Assembly (NCBI GenBank): GCA_011009095.1
Contig: VTPC01007054.1
Location: 109,628-173,627 of the forward strand
DNA from: Ignelater luminosus
Taxonomy: Eukaryota > Arthropoda > Insecta > Coleoptera > Elateridae
DNA length: 64,000 nucleotides
Direction of reading: 5' to 3'
How positions within the stretch are numbered: the stretch's first letter is position 1; every line of letters begins with the position of its first letter. A program made the translations under genes and the position numbers. Below the pieces are notes generated by a model that did not search any database, was not told where the DNA came from, and worked only from the letters and a program-made list of their open reading frames with translations. This document shows positions 1 to 11,711 of the stretch, piece after piece.

Positions 1-59
1 CGTGTCGCTAATTAATTCTTCATTTTCTATAACAATTGCATGAGATTTATAAAGACTAA

Positions 60-640
60 TCTTTTATTCAATATCTAGCAGTCTATGTTCTGTGGACTGT
101 GGTTTATAAGTCAACTGCAAAAACTTTATCTTTACCTATTAGAGTAGTATCATCAGCGAAATAACCTAATGCAGTTAAAGGTAGTAAAGCATTTTTAACT
201 AAACTAGATTTATGGTTTGTGACGATATTTTGTCGAATAAATTAAACAGTTTAATTTAATTAAACACCATTTTTTATTGCAAAATCTTTTGATTTCTTTA
301 AACTCATATCAGTGTAAGCCTCGTTCTCTGTTTGGAGTTTTATGATTAGTCCTTGCAAATGATTTGGAAGAATTTCCAATGATCAAATAGCATTTATTAA
401 GTGTTTATGACTTATGGAACCATAAGATTTCTTAATAACTCCAATACATAATCTACATATTTCTACAATGCTCTGTCTTTGTGCTTTATATTTTAGATTA
501 CTTAGGTGTTCCTGCTCTTCAGATTGGGCTGTTTAAGATTAAGATTTAAAAAAATAATCAAACGCAATATAAGTCTTAATATCTTGATGAGTCACAACAT
601 GCAGATCTTGCTCCTGAGTCTAACAGTCAGTGTAGAGACA
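60..640 (-). pseudogene. Degenerate reverse transcriptase (LINE) relic
   Basis: The reverse strand translates in pieces to reverse transcriptase-like motifs. A segment reading KSYGSISHKHLINAI lies near 395-440 and resembles the palm motif of non-LTR retrotransposon RTs. About 250 bp further along the same strand, near 140-180, is YFADDTTLIG, the catalytic YxDD box. In-frame stops and a frame change separate them, so it is a dead fragment. Order and spacing agree with a LINE RT, but the clade cannot be told. Nothing else in the first 2.7 kb is recognisable. Confidence 0.45.
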
Positions 641-2760
641 CTGATATTTCTTTTGGAAAAGCTATACCTTAACGGCAGCAAAGGTGATTGTTTGAAACAT
701 CTATTTGGTGTCAGCGAAAGCACCTAACGTTGACATATAGCTCTTCGAAGATTTGTGCATCCGTTCTATTACAACACGCAAAAAACATAAATATAAATTG
801 GGCAACTGGTTTATAGCCAACGCAGAATTTTGAATTTACACTATCTTTGGAAATAGCAATACTAAGTTTGATAAACCAATAAACTTTAGTCTGAGAATTA
901 TCTGCACCCAAGAAAAATCTTGTTCAGTTCTTCCTGTGTCATATTGAAAGGTAGTACAAAAACAACCGTACCAGATAATTCCAATTACTTATAATATGCC
1001 ATTTGATCTAATAGTTAAAGAACTGAGAAGTTTAAATTTATCTACGATTTAAGCTATACTACCTTTTATTTTTTTCCCAGATGAAGGTTTAACGAAAGGA
1101 ACATTGAGAACAGTACTTCAACTAATTTCAAGATTAGTGTTGTTTCTCACAAATCAATTATTAATGCATGTCAGAAACATCTGATTTTCTGACATCAATA
1201 GTTTAAAAAATAGAACAGATTAAAAGTAGATGCATTTTGGAAATAATACAAACAGAGAAATTCTCAAAGTTACTGCAATTACTCTTGATGCATCAATTTG
1301 TCTGATTACAGTTACGATAGCATTTAATGCCCAGAAAAGTAAAAAATATTTAAAAATATAATAAAATATAATAAAATAAGGAAAAAAGTACTTGAGAAAA
1401 TCATGTTTTCAATCTCTTACATGCTACTACGTTATTTCATGTTAATCTATTGTTATATCACAAAGAAAATTAATTATAATGTGTTTAATCAGATTAAATA
1501 CAAACAATAACACACTTAAAAGTAATCTCACTTCAGTATATTATATTTTAAGTATTTAATGACTGAGGAAAATCTATATTAAACAATCGTGATAACAGAA
1601 ATGCATAAATTTAGGTGTTATACGCAATAAATGATTCGCAATAACAATTATTGAACAACGAAATAAACGAAGTCGCAAAACAAAGAACCACCTGATAGGA
1701 CAGTTTGCATCCAAATCAAATTTGAGATAAATTAAATCGACTACCCCGCAGCTTTTGCGCCCCCCATGATGGCCGCAGCTGTGTCGTTTTCGAAAGCACT
1801 CGAGCTTTTGTTCGCGGCTTAAAAGCGACGTGTGTTTTAATTTTAACACTCCATATTCATGACCCTGTATAATATAGACGGATTTATAGTGCTCTTCAAT
1901 GTTTACTCCTAAAGCCAATTTTTAAATAATATTAAACAAGGTTATTTGATGCTTTAGAATTTGTTCGTTCTCGTTATTAAAAAATAAAAAAATAAAAAAC
2001 TGTTTGACATTGCTTTTAGGTACTTTTTATCTCTCAACCAATTTTAACGAAAACAAACAAAACTGTTATTATTCAAAAACTCCCTTTTTGTTACAAGTTA
2101 ATCCCCTGACTAAAATAAACATTGGCTTTATTTCAAAGCAACAAACACTATTAAACTTTATTAAAGTTGTAATAAGAAGCTTAAGTTTAAATAAACAAGC
2201 ACTGCGAATAGTCACGTGCAGTGGTCGGTTGTGACATCTCTTCAACGTTTCGAACGCCCCAAGCGATCATAAGAGCCCTACAAAACGCTATAATGTCACT
2301 GTCACTGTGTTTTAAGCTGAATAGCAAATAAAGCGCAATCCTTGTTGAACAGTACGGGTAAATCAGGACCGAACTTCACATTTTTTTTTGTTTGTTTCTC
2401 AAACTTTATAAAAGGAAACGTATTTTCAAATGCGGTATTAAAATTAAAATAAAAAGAATTAATAAGGAATGTTATAATTTATTAATTTTCATAATCTGCA
2501 ATTTTGTACAACTGATAACACTGATACACTTACTGTGTTTATTCAAATTATAGTACAAAACAAATGTCATTTAATTGCCAATATAGTAAAAATTACGTTC
2601 TTTGATAAAAATTAAAATCATTCAATTATGAATTGGATGAGTATACCGACATAATTTTAGTTTATGGTGCCCGTGAAAATGTAATTCGATGTTCGAAGTG
2701 CAGACTGAGAAAAACAGGTAATTTAGCATTGAAGTGAAGATTGAGAAAAACAGGTAATTT
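641..2760. other. AT-rich sequence with no recognised gene
   Basis: No coding region or element could be supported here. A GC-richer patch at about 1740-1890 stands out from its surroundings and lies next to a TACAGGGTC motif (on the minus strand) of the kind found at TE ends. It is probably a fragment of an unidentified repeat. A second slightly GC-richer patch lies at 2215-2345. Confidence 0.4.
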
Positions 2761-2764
2761 AGCA

Positions 2765-3330
2765 CCTACTTCGTTTCTTGATTGGAACAGACCACGAACA
2801 ATGAAGATGCTGTTCTTCAAGTAATCGAGAACAATCCCGGGAGAAGCACACGAGGTATAGCACGAGAATTAGGTCTGTATCATGGAACTGTTCAGACGAT
2901 TCTCCAAGTAGAAGATTTATATCCTTATCATATTGCTAGTGCAGAAGAACTTCTGCGCGAAAATAATAATCGAAGGATTTAATTTAGCGAATGGATGTTA
3001 AATTATCATAAAAATGATCCCAATTTCATTTTAATCATTTCTTGGACCAATGAAGCAATATTCACGGGTGATAGTGTATTTGTACTATGCACAATGTTTA
3101 TCCATAGGCTGAAAAAAACCTTCACGCATTAAGAGAGCACTATCATCAATAACGTTTTAGATTAAATGTTTGGGCAGGAATTATTAAGGAAAGTCTTATT
3201 CGTCCTCATACTCTTCCAAATCGGTTGGATGCTGAAAGTTATTTACAATTTCTTAGAAAAATTCTTACAGATCTATTGAACAATTCCCTGCACCAATACT
3301 TTGAAAAAGCATGCCACTGTTGCCATGTCG
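2765..3330 (+). pseudogene. IS630/Tc1/mariner-superfamily transposase relic
   Basis: An open stretch at 2782-2982 encodes a helix-turn-helix-like segment (NPGRSTRGIARELG, then GTVQTIL) followed by a linker ending LYPYHI. This is the DNA-binding half of the insect transposases whose N-terminus aligns with STRQVARQLN-type sequences. After a stop, the same reading continues as FSEWMLNYHKNDPNF and then a SWTNEAIFT block. In active relatives that block carries the first catalytic aspartate, but here it reads asparagine. The second and third catalytic motifs are missing or scrambled. No terminal inverted repeats were found. Confidence 0.65.
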
Positions 3331-3339
3331 ATCGTTTTT

Positions 3340-5156
3340 TTAACATGGTACTAAAGGAATACTGTAAGAGATAAGAACTTTTTGCGTATCTTTTAGATTA
3401 ACCGATTGTTCCAAAAGAGTAAGGGTTAAGAACCGAAAACAGCAAATGCCATAGGTTTTTAAATATTTAGTATTTAAATAAAACCAAGTTAATGAAGCAC
3501 AGATTATGGTTACAAAGTAAATACTCGACTCAGCATTTCTCAGTTTTTTGAGCGTCACGGGCTACCGGACTGAAGTAAATGTGGTGAGCAAAAACCTCCA
3601 TCGCAGATTCTCAATTTTAAAAAACGGCCCTAAACATTCCTATTACCGACTCCACGAGGCATAACTATATCTGTTATTTTCTACATATTAATATGTTAAT
3701 TATCAATTATAAAAAACAAAACTGTTTTTAGCTAAGAGCTTTATAAATAACAATAAAGCTTGCATGTGAAAAGATGGCCCTAATAATTCAATCGGGCTAC
3801 AAAAAAAAGCTTCGATTGGTTCAATAAGCGAATCGGCTTAAAAATCCTAGCAGATTTGATTCACCTTAATGTGATTTAAATTCCCAATAGTTATAAATCC
3901 CAAAACCCAAAACAACTCAACAATCAAGTTTGTGCAAATCTGTTAATATATCCAAAAATTCTGCATCAAGTTTAATGTCTTCAAGCCGTTAGATACAAGA
4001 ACAAATTTGATTTTAGTACTGTGTTTGATATTAAAGATTTTTTAAAGAGAAAGTTACTTTTACCGGAAAAACTTTGTCAACTTGGTGAAGCTAACTAACA
4101 GAAGCCTTGCGATTTTAACATTCCAAAAGTAAGACGTAACCAGGTCCGCTATAAATTTAAGTTCAATACCAATATAAAAACCAAGTTGGTTTCACTTTAT
4201 ATCAAAACATAATTTTTACTTTCAAAACATGCTTTGCTAATATTTATAAACTTATTTTCAATTTTAGAAACGATTTTTACCTGATCTTATCAAACACTAT
4301 TGAGCATTTCTCGGACTGCCTCAAGCTTGTTCTAATCGGGTCACACTCAAAGATTTAAATCGCTACAGAGTTCTACCTTTACAGCTTTTCTTGACTACAG
4401 ACTTCTGGATAATTGAACTAAAAGTCAGCTGATCTGCAAGTAATAGTTACAAAAATTCTGCCTGCAAGTCTTCGGACATTTGTGAATATTGTAGATACAA
4501 GTATTAACATACCAGTATTTTGCCAGCCCTATTTTCCTCTAATCATCCTCTAATAAGAGAGGAAAAATGCGATGAAAAGGTGTTAAACCGTAAGTATTGG
4601 CCTTTTAGATGCTAGAATGTCTTTGGCTTTTGATTTCATCTGATTTTAGAGGGTTCTTCTTTTGAAAAATCGATTGTAGATTAAAACACAGTTTTTTCTT
4701 TTCCCAAGACAGTTAAGAAAGATTGATATCATGGTTCCTTCTATTACAGTCTTTCTAAACAAAAATCAATGTACTTACCTGGAAAGGATTACTGGTGTAA
4801 CCAACGACTTAGCGATCAAGCAGGGTCAATGCAGCAGGCATCATTATTATCTTCATTGTTGATATCTGTAGGCAAGCTATGTAGATATGGGCAAATTTAT
4901 TGATGATATTAGTTTTGGCCAACAATAAGTTAGAGATTAGACCGAGAATGTTCTCGAAGTCTGGGTAGATACTTAGTTGGCAGTTTTCATCGCAACTTTT
5001 GCAACGCGGTTATGTCTTATTTTAGTTATGAGTTATTCGAAAAAATGAAAAAATCACAACATTACAGAATCGCATCAGCTATACGATTGCAGATGTTTAT
5101 AATATATTCTCAACGGGACTTATAGTACAATGTCACTGAAAACATCATAGCTATAG
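3340..5156. other. AT-rich sequence with no recognised gene
   Basis: Open frames here are short and unlike any family I recognise. Short coding-like words appear around 4270-4620 on the plus strand but are broken by many stops. They may be an old retroelement. Confidence 0.35.
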
Positions 5157-5158
5157 TA

Positions 5159-6463
5159 AAGGGTTTTCCAATAAGAGGTGTTATTTTGATATTCAAAGAA
5201 AAGTGCCATTTTTTAATATAAATGATCGGATGTTTATTTCATTATAAAGAGGAAGGTATGCCGTTAATAGTGGAAAATAACATCAGGCAAATGACCACCA
5301 CGACCACGCTTACAGGACAATATCCTTTTCATGAAATTTTCCATAACCAAATCGCAAAGTGGCTGCCCTATGTCCTCGATAGCCTCACGAATTCCATCTT
5401 TGAGGTCTTGAATCGACGCTGGGCTGTTGGCGTAGACCTTCTCTTTCACGTGGCCCCAAAGAAAGAAGTCGCAAGGTGTTAAATCACAAGATCTCGGTGG
5501 CCAATTGTGATCACCTCTTCGAGAGATAACACGGTCCGGAAACTTTTTCCGTAAAAGATCAATGGTTTCGTTGCTTGTGTGGCACGTAGCGCCGTCTTGT
5601 TGAAAGTAAACGTTGTCCAGATCAATACCATCCAATTCCGGCCATAAAAAATCGTTAATCATCTCTCGATAGCGCAATCCAGTCACCGTAACTGTTGCTC
5701 CAGCCTCATTTTCGAAAAAGTAAGGTCCATTGACTCCGCCGGACCATAAACCGCACCAAACAGTCACACGTTGAGGATAGAGAGACTTTTCAACAATAAC
5801 TCTTGGATTTTCTGAGCCCCAGATCCGACAATTTTGCTTGTTGACGAAGCCACCGAGGTGGAAATGGGCCTCATCACTCAAGATGATTTTTCGATGGAAT
5901 TCTGGATCATTTTCATGCATTTCAACGACCCAATCAGCAAAGACACGACGTTGTTGATGATCGGCCGGCTTGAGTTCTTGTGTTAACTGGACTTTATAAG
6001 CCTTAAGACCCAAATCTTTATGCAAAATACGGTGTAATGACGTTTGTGGAATGGCTAATTCCAAAGAACGACGAGGAATGGACAAACCTGGGTTTTCTTT
6101 AACACTTTCGGCTACAACAGCAATATTCTCGGCTGTTCTTGAGCGACGTGCACGGGTTTTATTCTTCACATCACTAACTTGTCCCAAGAGCTCGAATTTC
6201 TTCACCAATTTCTGTATTGCGGTCCGACAAGGTGCTTCACGGTGACCCAAAAATGTTCGAGTTTTACGAACCGTCTCTGCCAAATTTTTACCATTTTTAT
6301 AGTGAATTTTAATAATTTCAATGCGTTGTTGAAGCGTGTATCGTTCCATATTTATTAATGGCGTAGTTTCTACTTGTCAAATGTCAAAAAATGATAGCTT
6401 CAAAAGTGACATCTACCGAAATAGCGGGCTATTCAAAATAACACCTCTTATTGGAAAACCCTT
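5159..6463 (-). mobile_element. Complete DD41D (rosa-type) mariner-like transposon
   Basis: The element is bounded by 31-bp inverted repeats that match perfectly by eye (5159-5189 and 6433-6463), beginning AAGGGTTTTCCAATAAGAGG. TA dinucleotides at 5157-5158 and 6464-6465 form the target duplication expected for this superfamily. It is 1305 bp long and carries one uninterrupted transposase gene on the minus strand. Perfect ends together with an open transposase suggest a recent insertion. Nothing visible rules out activity. Confidence 0.9.
5264..6349 (-). CDS. DD41D transposase, intact
   Basis: This 361-residue transposase should bind the element's inverted repeats and catalyse cut-and-paste transposition in the nucleus. 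Residues 1-50 form a helix-turn-helix N-terminus of the type found in many insect transposon proteins, and a second HTH-like segment lies near 85-115. The catalytic triad is visible: D159 in LSDEAHF, D252 in FQQDGATCHT and D294 in LTPCDFFLWG. Forty-one residues separate the last two, the spacing that defines the DD41D or rosa group. There are no stops or introns, and the ATG at 6349 lies 114 bp inside the right end. Length is normal for the group. The subfamily name rests on this spacing alone. Confidence 0.9.
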   Translation of the reverse strand: MERYTLQQRIEIIKIHYKNGKNLAETVRKTRTFLGHREAPCRTAIQKLVKKFELLGQVSDVKNKTRARRSRTAENIAVVAESVKENPGLSIPRRSLELAIPQTSLHRILHKDLGLKAYKVQLTQELKPADHQQRRVFADWVVEMHENDPEFHRKIILSDEAHFHLGGFVNKQNCRIWGSENPRVIVEKSLYPQRVTVWCGLWSGGVNGPYFFENEAGATVTVTGLRYREMINDFLWPELDGIDLDNVYFQQDGATCHTSNETIDLLRKKFPDRVISRRGDHNWPPRSCDLTPCDFFLWGHVKEKVYANSPASIQDLKDGIREAIEDIGQPLCDLVMENFMKRILSCKRGRGGHLPDVIFHY

Positions 6464-6465
6464 TA

Positions 6466-7088
6466 TTACGGATTTGTATGTGTTTTTTTTGGAGATATTG
6501 GTCAATGACACTCGAAAGTTTATATTCAAGCCAAAAAAGCTAGTAACAAGTGATGAAAAAGAACTTAGCAAAATCGTATAAAAAATGATAACTTAATTCT
6601 TAATTTTGCCTTACTTTACCGACTATTTCACATTAATTCACTGCCGATTTCTGGAAAAAAATTATTTTACTCTGAATTTCAAGTAATTCCACAGACTTGA
6701 TTCAATGTGAATTTTGACCTCGTGTTTAATTAAAATGTCAAAATATGTTTTAGGCATCACTACCACAAAGATTGTTTGAGACGGTGCTGTGGTTAGAAAA
6801 CCAATGTAAGCTTTTTAGCTACTTGTGTTTCAACAGCAAAAAAAGAGTAGGTCATACTTTTTTATTCCATCGCCGTTTAGAAAAATTATTTGTTTTTAAA
6901 ACTTTAAAATCAAATCAAAATATGATGGTTTGAAATACACTTGCAGTTTAATTGTTAAAAATGTTAGTATTTTTCACATTTACATAATTATTATAGATGT
7001 GACTGAGTTCTTAATTACTTTAAACTCGATTTAATTTTGGAATAAAACAAACTAAATATTATAACTTTTTTATTTTGCTTTGGTTTAA
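6466..7088. other. AT-rich spacer
   Basis: No gene is supported between the DD41D element and the first SVWC relic. The sequence is AT-rich with only short, unconvincing open frames. Confidence 0.4.
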
Positions 7089-7191
7089 CTAGTTATCATT
7101 ACAGTTTTTGTTTTTTTTGCAACAATCAGGATATTCTTTGTCCGAAGTTGAAACGTGGTATGGTGAGTTCAGATATTTCGCTTGTCCACAA
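7089..7191 (-). pseudogene. Orphan SVWC exon 3 (relic)
   Basis: The minus strand reads as the last exon of an SVWC protein closest to the gene at 8142-8603, with CGQAKYL, then KEYPDCCKK, a final cysteine and a TAG stop. Two defects mark it as dead. The splice acceptor AG is AA in an otherwise matching context, and the fifth cysteine codon has changed so the protein reads YHVST where the neighbour has CQVST. No matching exons 1 and 2 were found upstream (7200-8100). It is probably a tandem copy left behind by duplication. Confidence 0.7.
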
Positions 7192-7267
7192 TTAAGTATT
7201 ATAAGAAATTAAATTAAATTAAATTAAAAGCGATATACGTAATCATGCACGTTTACCTATTTTTTAG

Positions 7268-7413
7268 GCAACTCCTGGAGGGCCATTAATCCTTTTAATA
7301 ACCCCTTGACTATTTATCATTCTAATTCCTACCTCACAAACCGAACGCTTGCTACAATGACAAGTGTCAGTTCCTGTCGCTATCCCGATGGTACCATCCT
7401 CTTCCATCTACGG
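7268..7413 (+). other. GC-richer, exon-like block of unknown nature
   Basis: The block is GC-richer than its flanks. On the plus strand it sits between a pyrimidine-rich AG and a CGG/GTGAGA donor-like site, with one frame open throughout. The minus strand also has an open frame containing three cysteines. A second GC-richer block follows at about 7835-7990. Neither translation resembles a family I know, so this may be a TE fragment and not an exon. Confidence 0.25.
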
Positions 7414-8141
7414 GTGAGATCTTGATGCAATGTATCAGTACACTTCTTTCATATAAAAAAATATTAAATTTTCTTTTTCTATCTAGTATCCATTAAATTT
7501 TTTTCCATCATTTAAATCTATTTTCCCTTCTTCTTACATAATGTTTTTGTTTTTACTTTAATATTTTGTTCTGTTATTTATCAGATTTAATTATTATTAT
7601 ACAATTCAACTTATTTGATCAATTAATAATTTAAGTATTTAAATTTAAAGGGTGGCGTCTCACTACTGCATCTAATTAAATTGAATCAGCTATCAATCGT
7701 TAACAATAATAATTAGTAGCTTTGTTTATACGACTATATATGTTCTTTTGTTCTTGTTGGATAAAAATTCTACTTTACTAAAATCTGATACTCTTAAAAT
7801 TTGTTTTTGTTTTTTGTATGATTTTTATTTTTAGTTTGCTACTGTTTTACAATGACTGGCGCCCAACCCTTTTTTTTCAACTGTGCAACACCTGGAAGCC
7901 TTCAACAGTCACCTTTTCTTGAACCCGCAACCCGAGAGCGCCGAGGAAGTAAGTTGGTTGGCGGGCCCTTATGGCTTTTTCAAATTAGTATATTTTTGGC
8001 TATCTTTTTTTATAAAGAACGCCACAAGATCATAACACTCACAATGAATTATTAAATTTATTGGTATTGAACTTTTACATGTTATAAATTGAAGTTTCTA
8101 ATTACCTTAGACTTTATCATCTAATTTTACAATAAACCGAA

Positions 8142-8603
8142 CTATGATGACTTTGCATCTGCTGCTGGTTTATTATCACAATCGCTTGCTTTGCAACAAT
8201 CAGGATATCTTTTGCCCGCAGTTGAAACTTGGCAATCTGATTCATGAACTTTGGCCATGTATCCACAACTATAAGTAGAATAAAACTTAAATTAAATTTT
8301 AATTAACAAACGCATGCATTACCCTTGGTAATGAATATTTCCGTTAGATTGACATTCAGCCGTAACACATACATTATCGAGATATTTTACTTCGCCTGAT
8401 TTTAGAGTTCCTACAGCTGGATTCTTACTTTTACAGCCACCTAAAATAATTAGGAGAATTAACATCGGTAAGAAATATTTAAAAAGTTATTTGGAGATTT
8501 ATTAATATTTACCTTGACCATCATCAGCTGGCTCATTAGCTACCCACCCATATACATTCTCTAAAATCAAGATACCAATTAATGAAATAAATATTATCTT
8601 CAT
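8142..8603 (-). CDS. Secreted SVWC-domain protein 1 (three exons)
   Basis: The exons are 8513-8603, 8323-8440 and 8142-8268, giving 111 residues. Exon 1 encodes a signal peptide (MKIIFISLIGILILENVYG) and a short acidic linker. The mature protein has eight cysteines in the order C-C-C-C-C-CC-C, including GCG, YPDCC and a last SDC. This is the pattern of the single-domain von Willebrand factor C family, to which Drosophila Vago belongs. SVWC proteins are secreted and several respond to infection or diet, but this gene's role is not known. It is the most diverged of the five: exon 2 is 118 bp instead of 127, the HPGxCYS and GAME motifs are absent, and a hydrophilic tail of about 12 residues follows the last cysteine. 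Introns are 72 and 54 bp. Confidence 0.85.
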
Positions 8604-8639
8604 AGTATTTAGTTGATATTCTAGTGTATGATTTTATGG

Positions 8640-11600
8640 ATATCTAGAAATGTTGTGCTGGCAAGACTTGAAGCGAATACAACATTGTCGAAGGTATTTA
8701 TGTATTTCAAAGTTATGAACTGTTTATTATAAGGCCAATTACGCTTTATGGTTGATTAAAAAAAAATTAAAATACAATGGTCAACTGTTTGTTCGTTTAG
8801 TTAATATGATTATGTATGTAGAACTAAGACGATAAGGAATAATAATGTAGAGACACGATTGATTATATTGTTATTTTGTTTTTGCTATCCTTCAGAACTA
8901 AAAAATTAAATGGTCACTTAATATAATGTATATTCATCTAAAAAATTAAAATAAATTAGCAATAAAATCAGCAAAACGTTATTAACTATCATCCAAGCTA
9001 AGCAAAAAACCTTCAAATAACCGTAATACTGTAAGTAAGATCTTACTAGAAATGATGCCCGCTACAAAACCTATCTGTAGTTGAATGTTTACCTTTTTCC
9101 TTCTCGTTTTGTCTTTAGTTAACCAACAAATTTTAATTTGTTTATTAATTTATTAATTGACAGCCTGAACATCGACACTACAGTGCTTCTACGTATTTTA
9201 GCTACTTTCAACGTTCAAATAATGAGTCATCCCAAAAGGGTAAATAGTGGGCTTTAATTCGTCTTAAGAAACAATGCAACTTCACGTTGATATAACTATT
9301 TTAAATATTTTTAGATCGTTAGTAACTGACTGAAAGTTGCAATTGTTGAAATTAATCATTAATTCCGGTTTCAGAAAATGTTTTCTGTACCTACGTCATC
9401 ATGACTGACACTGAATCTGTAACAGTCATTTTTTATGCCTGCTACATGGCTTAGTTTTAAAATTAATTTTCCGTCGATTTTTTTCAAAACCTATATCAAG
9501 CTGTTATCTCTCCACCCTTAAAGACAGAGATAGCTCGTCGTTAACTGGTTGTTTGTTTTATTAATCCCATACTAATCATTTTACAAGGATTGATTTATTT
9601 TCTATATTAGAACTACACATTCAATATAAATATTTCTCCCGGTCTATTCTTAATGTTCTTGAGAAAAAATGGCGTTTGCGGTTGGTTATCTTCGCTTCCG
9701 ATAAGCCAGAAACCACTATATCTTCCACCTTATTAATTCTAATGTTTGCTATCTCGTTGCATATTATCTCTTTACTAAGCCTAGTTACGTTTCGATAAAG
9801 GAGTCTCTTATAATAATGCCTTAAACATCTAATTTCTATTGGTTTGCATTATTAAAAATATTTGATCAGGTTAAATTCTAATTCGTTTTTTTTGTGATCT
9901 TTCTACGCTACTAATAGATATTGTCTTAGAGTCGATTAATAAATCTTCAACTCTTTTTTATCATTTTAGGTTCACACTTAATTATAATTTTCTGAACATT
10001 TAAAAATTATTTTAGAACTTTTTTATTTAAAGTTTTTGTTCGGCGTGAATGCTATTATCGACTTCTATTGATAAAATTCTTATTGTTTTTCTCATTTCAT
10101 TGTTTTTAGTGTTTTTTTTGATGTTAGAGACACATTTCTGTTATTAGGTCAGGACTCTAACCGTATGCCATCATTTCCTCTCTTTGAGAATTTTTCTTTT
10201 GGCTAATTAGTTTGTTTCAAAAGTTTTCTTTTGTGAAACTGTTTGTGCTTTTTCTAAACTGTTCTTCTGTGATAAGAATTTTTCTTTTTGTCACTTATCT
10301 GACCAATAACTTAAGTCATTTCCAGGGTCAGTTTCCCTATTGGTGAAATTCAAGGTGTATCACTCCTGTCCCGTCTTTTAGGAACCTTTATGATTGATAT
10401 TAACGAGATGCTGTTTCCGCCAACTTTATATTTTTATCTGGTCTCGAAGAAGTTGTCTTCTAGTTTTCGTCCATGAAGGACGTATTATATTTTCAAATAG
10501 AATTTGTACTGGGTGGTTACCTGATGTTGCAGTTTTAGTGCATATATCTAGGCTTACAAGTTTTGTCTAGTGACCTTCTTTCTGAGATTATTTTGCTGGA
10601 CCGTTTATTCAGTTGGTCTTCTTTTGCCATTTCTTTTTTTTCTAAAAGAAGCCGTGTAAAATTTCACAGATTTTTTATTACAGGGTGATTTCTCTGCAGC
10701 AAGGTAGTGCGAATCTTCCACCGTTTTGCCGTGCTAGTTCTACATCGCTTCAGAGAAGCTTTTCAGCTTTCGCGGTTCTGCCAATTCGAAGTTCACTAAA
10801 CTTAGTTGATTATTTTATTTCAATTGTGATTACATTAAATTATAATTAAATTATAAAACCTTTTACACGTTTTGATTCGTATTCTGTTTGAACATTTATT
10901 TTTTAATTAAATATATAGTTAATTTAAGTCATTCCATTCTGTTTCACCTTGATTGGCTCTGTAATTTCTTATTATTTTTGTTTAGAGACACAAAGATTTG
11001 ATGCTATAATAAAATAGATAAGAAAGCTTGTTAAGAATAATGTACCAATGGTTTTTTTGGGCGTGTTAATTTTGTTTTAGTCTTTCTGCTACTTGCCGGA
11101 AAAAACACAAGGATGTGAAGTTTGTGCAAGAATCAACTCCGCGGTAAGATCATAGTTCTTTTCTTTTGGTACTTTTTCTTGGAGGTTTCTTCTATTTTTT
11201 TTTGCTTTTAGCAAATTCAGTTATGTAATTTGTTTTGGTTTTAATTTTTTTTTTCTTTTGAAACTTCTTATCATCTTGAAAATTCTGTAAAACTTTCAGC
11301 ATTACCATTACTAAAAGGTCTTATTGCAAAGTACATTGTAACTCAACCTAAATGGTTGTAAAATTCAGGTGTTATCCATAATTGGTCAATGGTACGTGAA
11401 AAGTCATTTTCAAATAGGAATAGAACCCACTATAATAAAATTAGGAAGTACAATAATAATTAGTGTACAGTATATATTTACGAAAAACTTCTTTATTTAC
11501 AAACCACAAAAAAATCAAAATAGCTGAGATAAAACAATGTTCAATATTTTATAAGAATTGTATTGTATAACACAGCTTAAATTTTTTTAAAGTTTCGGCA

Positions 11601-11700
11601 TTCCTAAATGTTAATGTAACAATACTAGGTTTGTTACAGATTCATAATAGGCCAGCGTCCATTTTAAATAGTTCTGCTACGGTATCTGAAAACATTATAT
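8640..11700. other. Long AT-rich intergenic stretch, TE debris likely
   Basis: No intact gene is visible. From about 9500 to 10800 the plus strand is T-rich. Its reverse complement reads as lysine-rich, stop-broken peptide with words such as IVVSGLSEAKI near 9690, reminiscent of a retrotransposon ORF1, but this is too degraded to name. The rest has no recognisable structure. Confidence 0.35.
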
Positions 11701-11711
11701 ATGAGTAACTG

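Noticed and set aside
1574-1918. 114-codon minus-strand open frame with several Cys and His
   Set aside because: It straddles a GC-rich repeat-like patch and a TE-end word, has no signal peptide or known motif, and its start codon context is arbitrary.
7835-8055. 67-codon plus-strand frame after an AG acceptor-like site
   Set aside because: Joining it to the block at 7268-7413 meets a stop after six codons, and its composition suggests repeat sequence.
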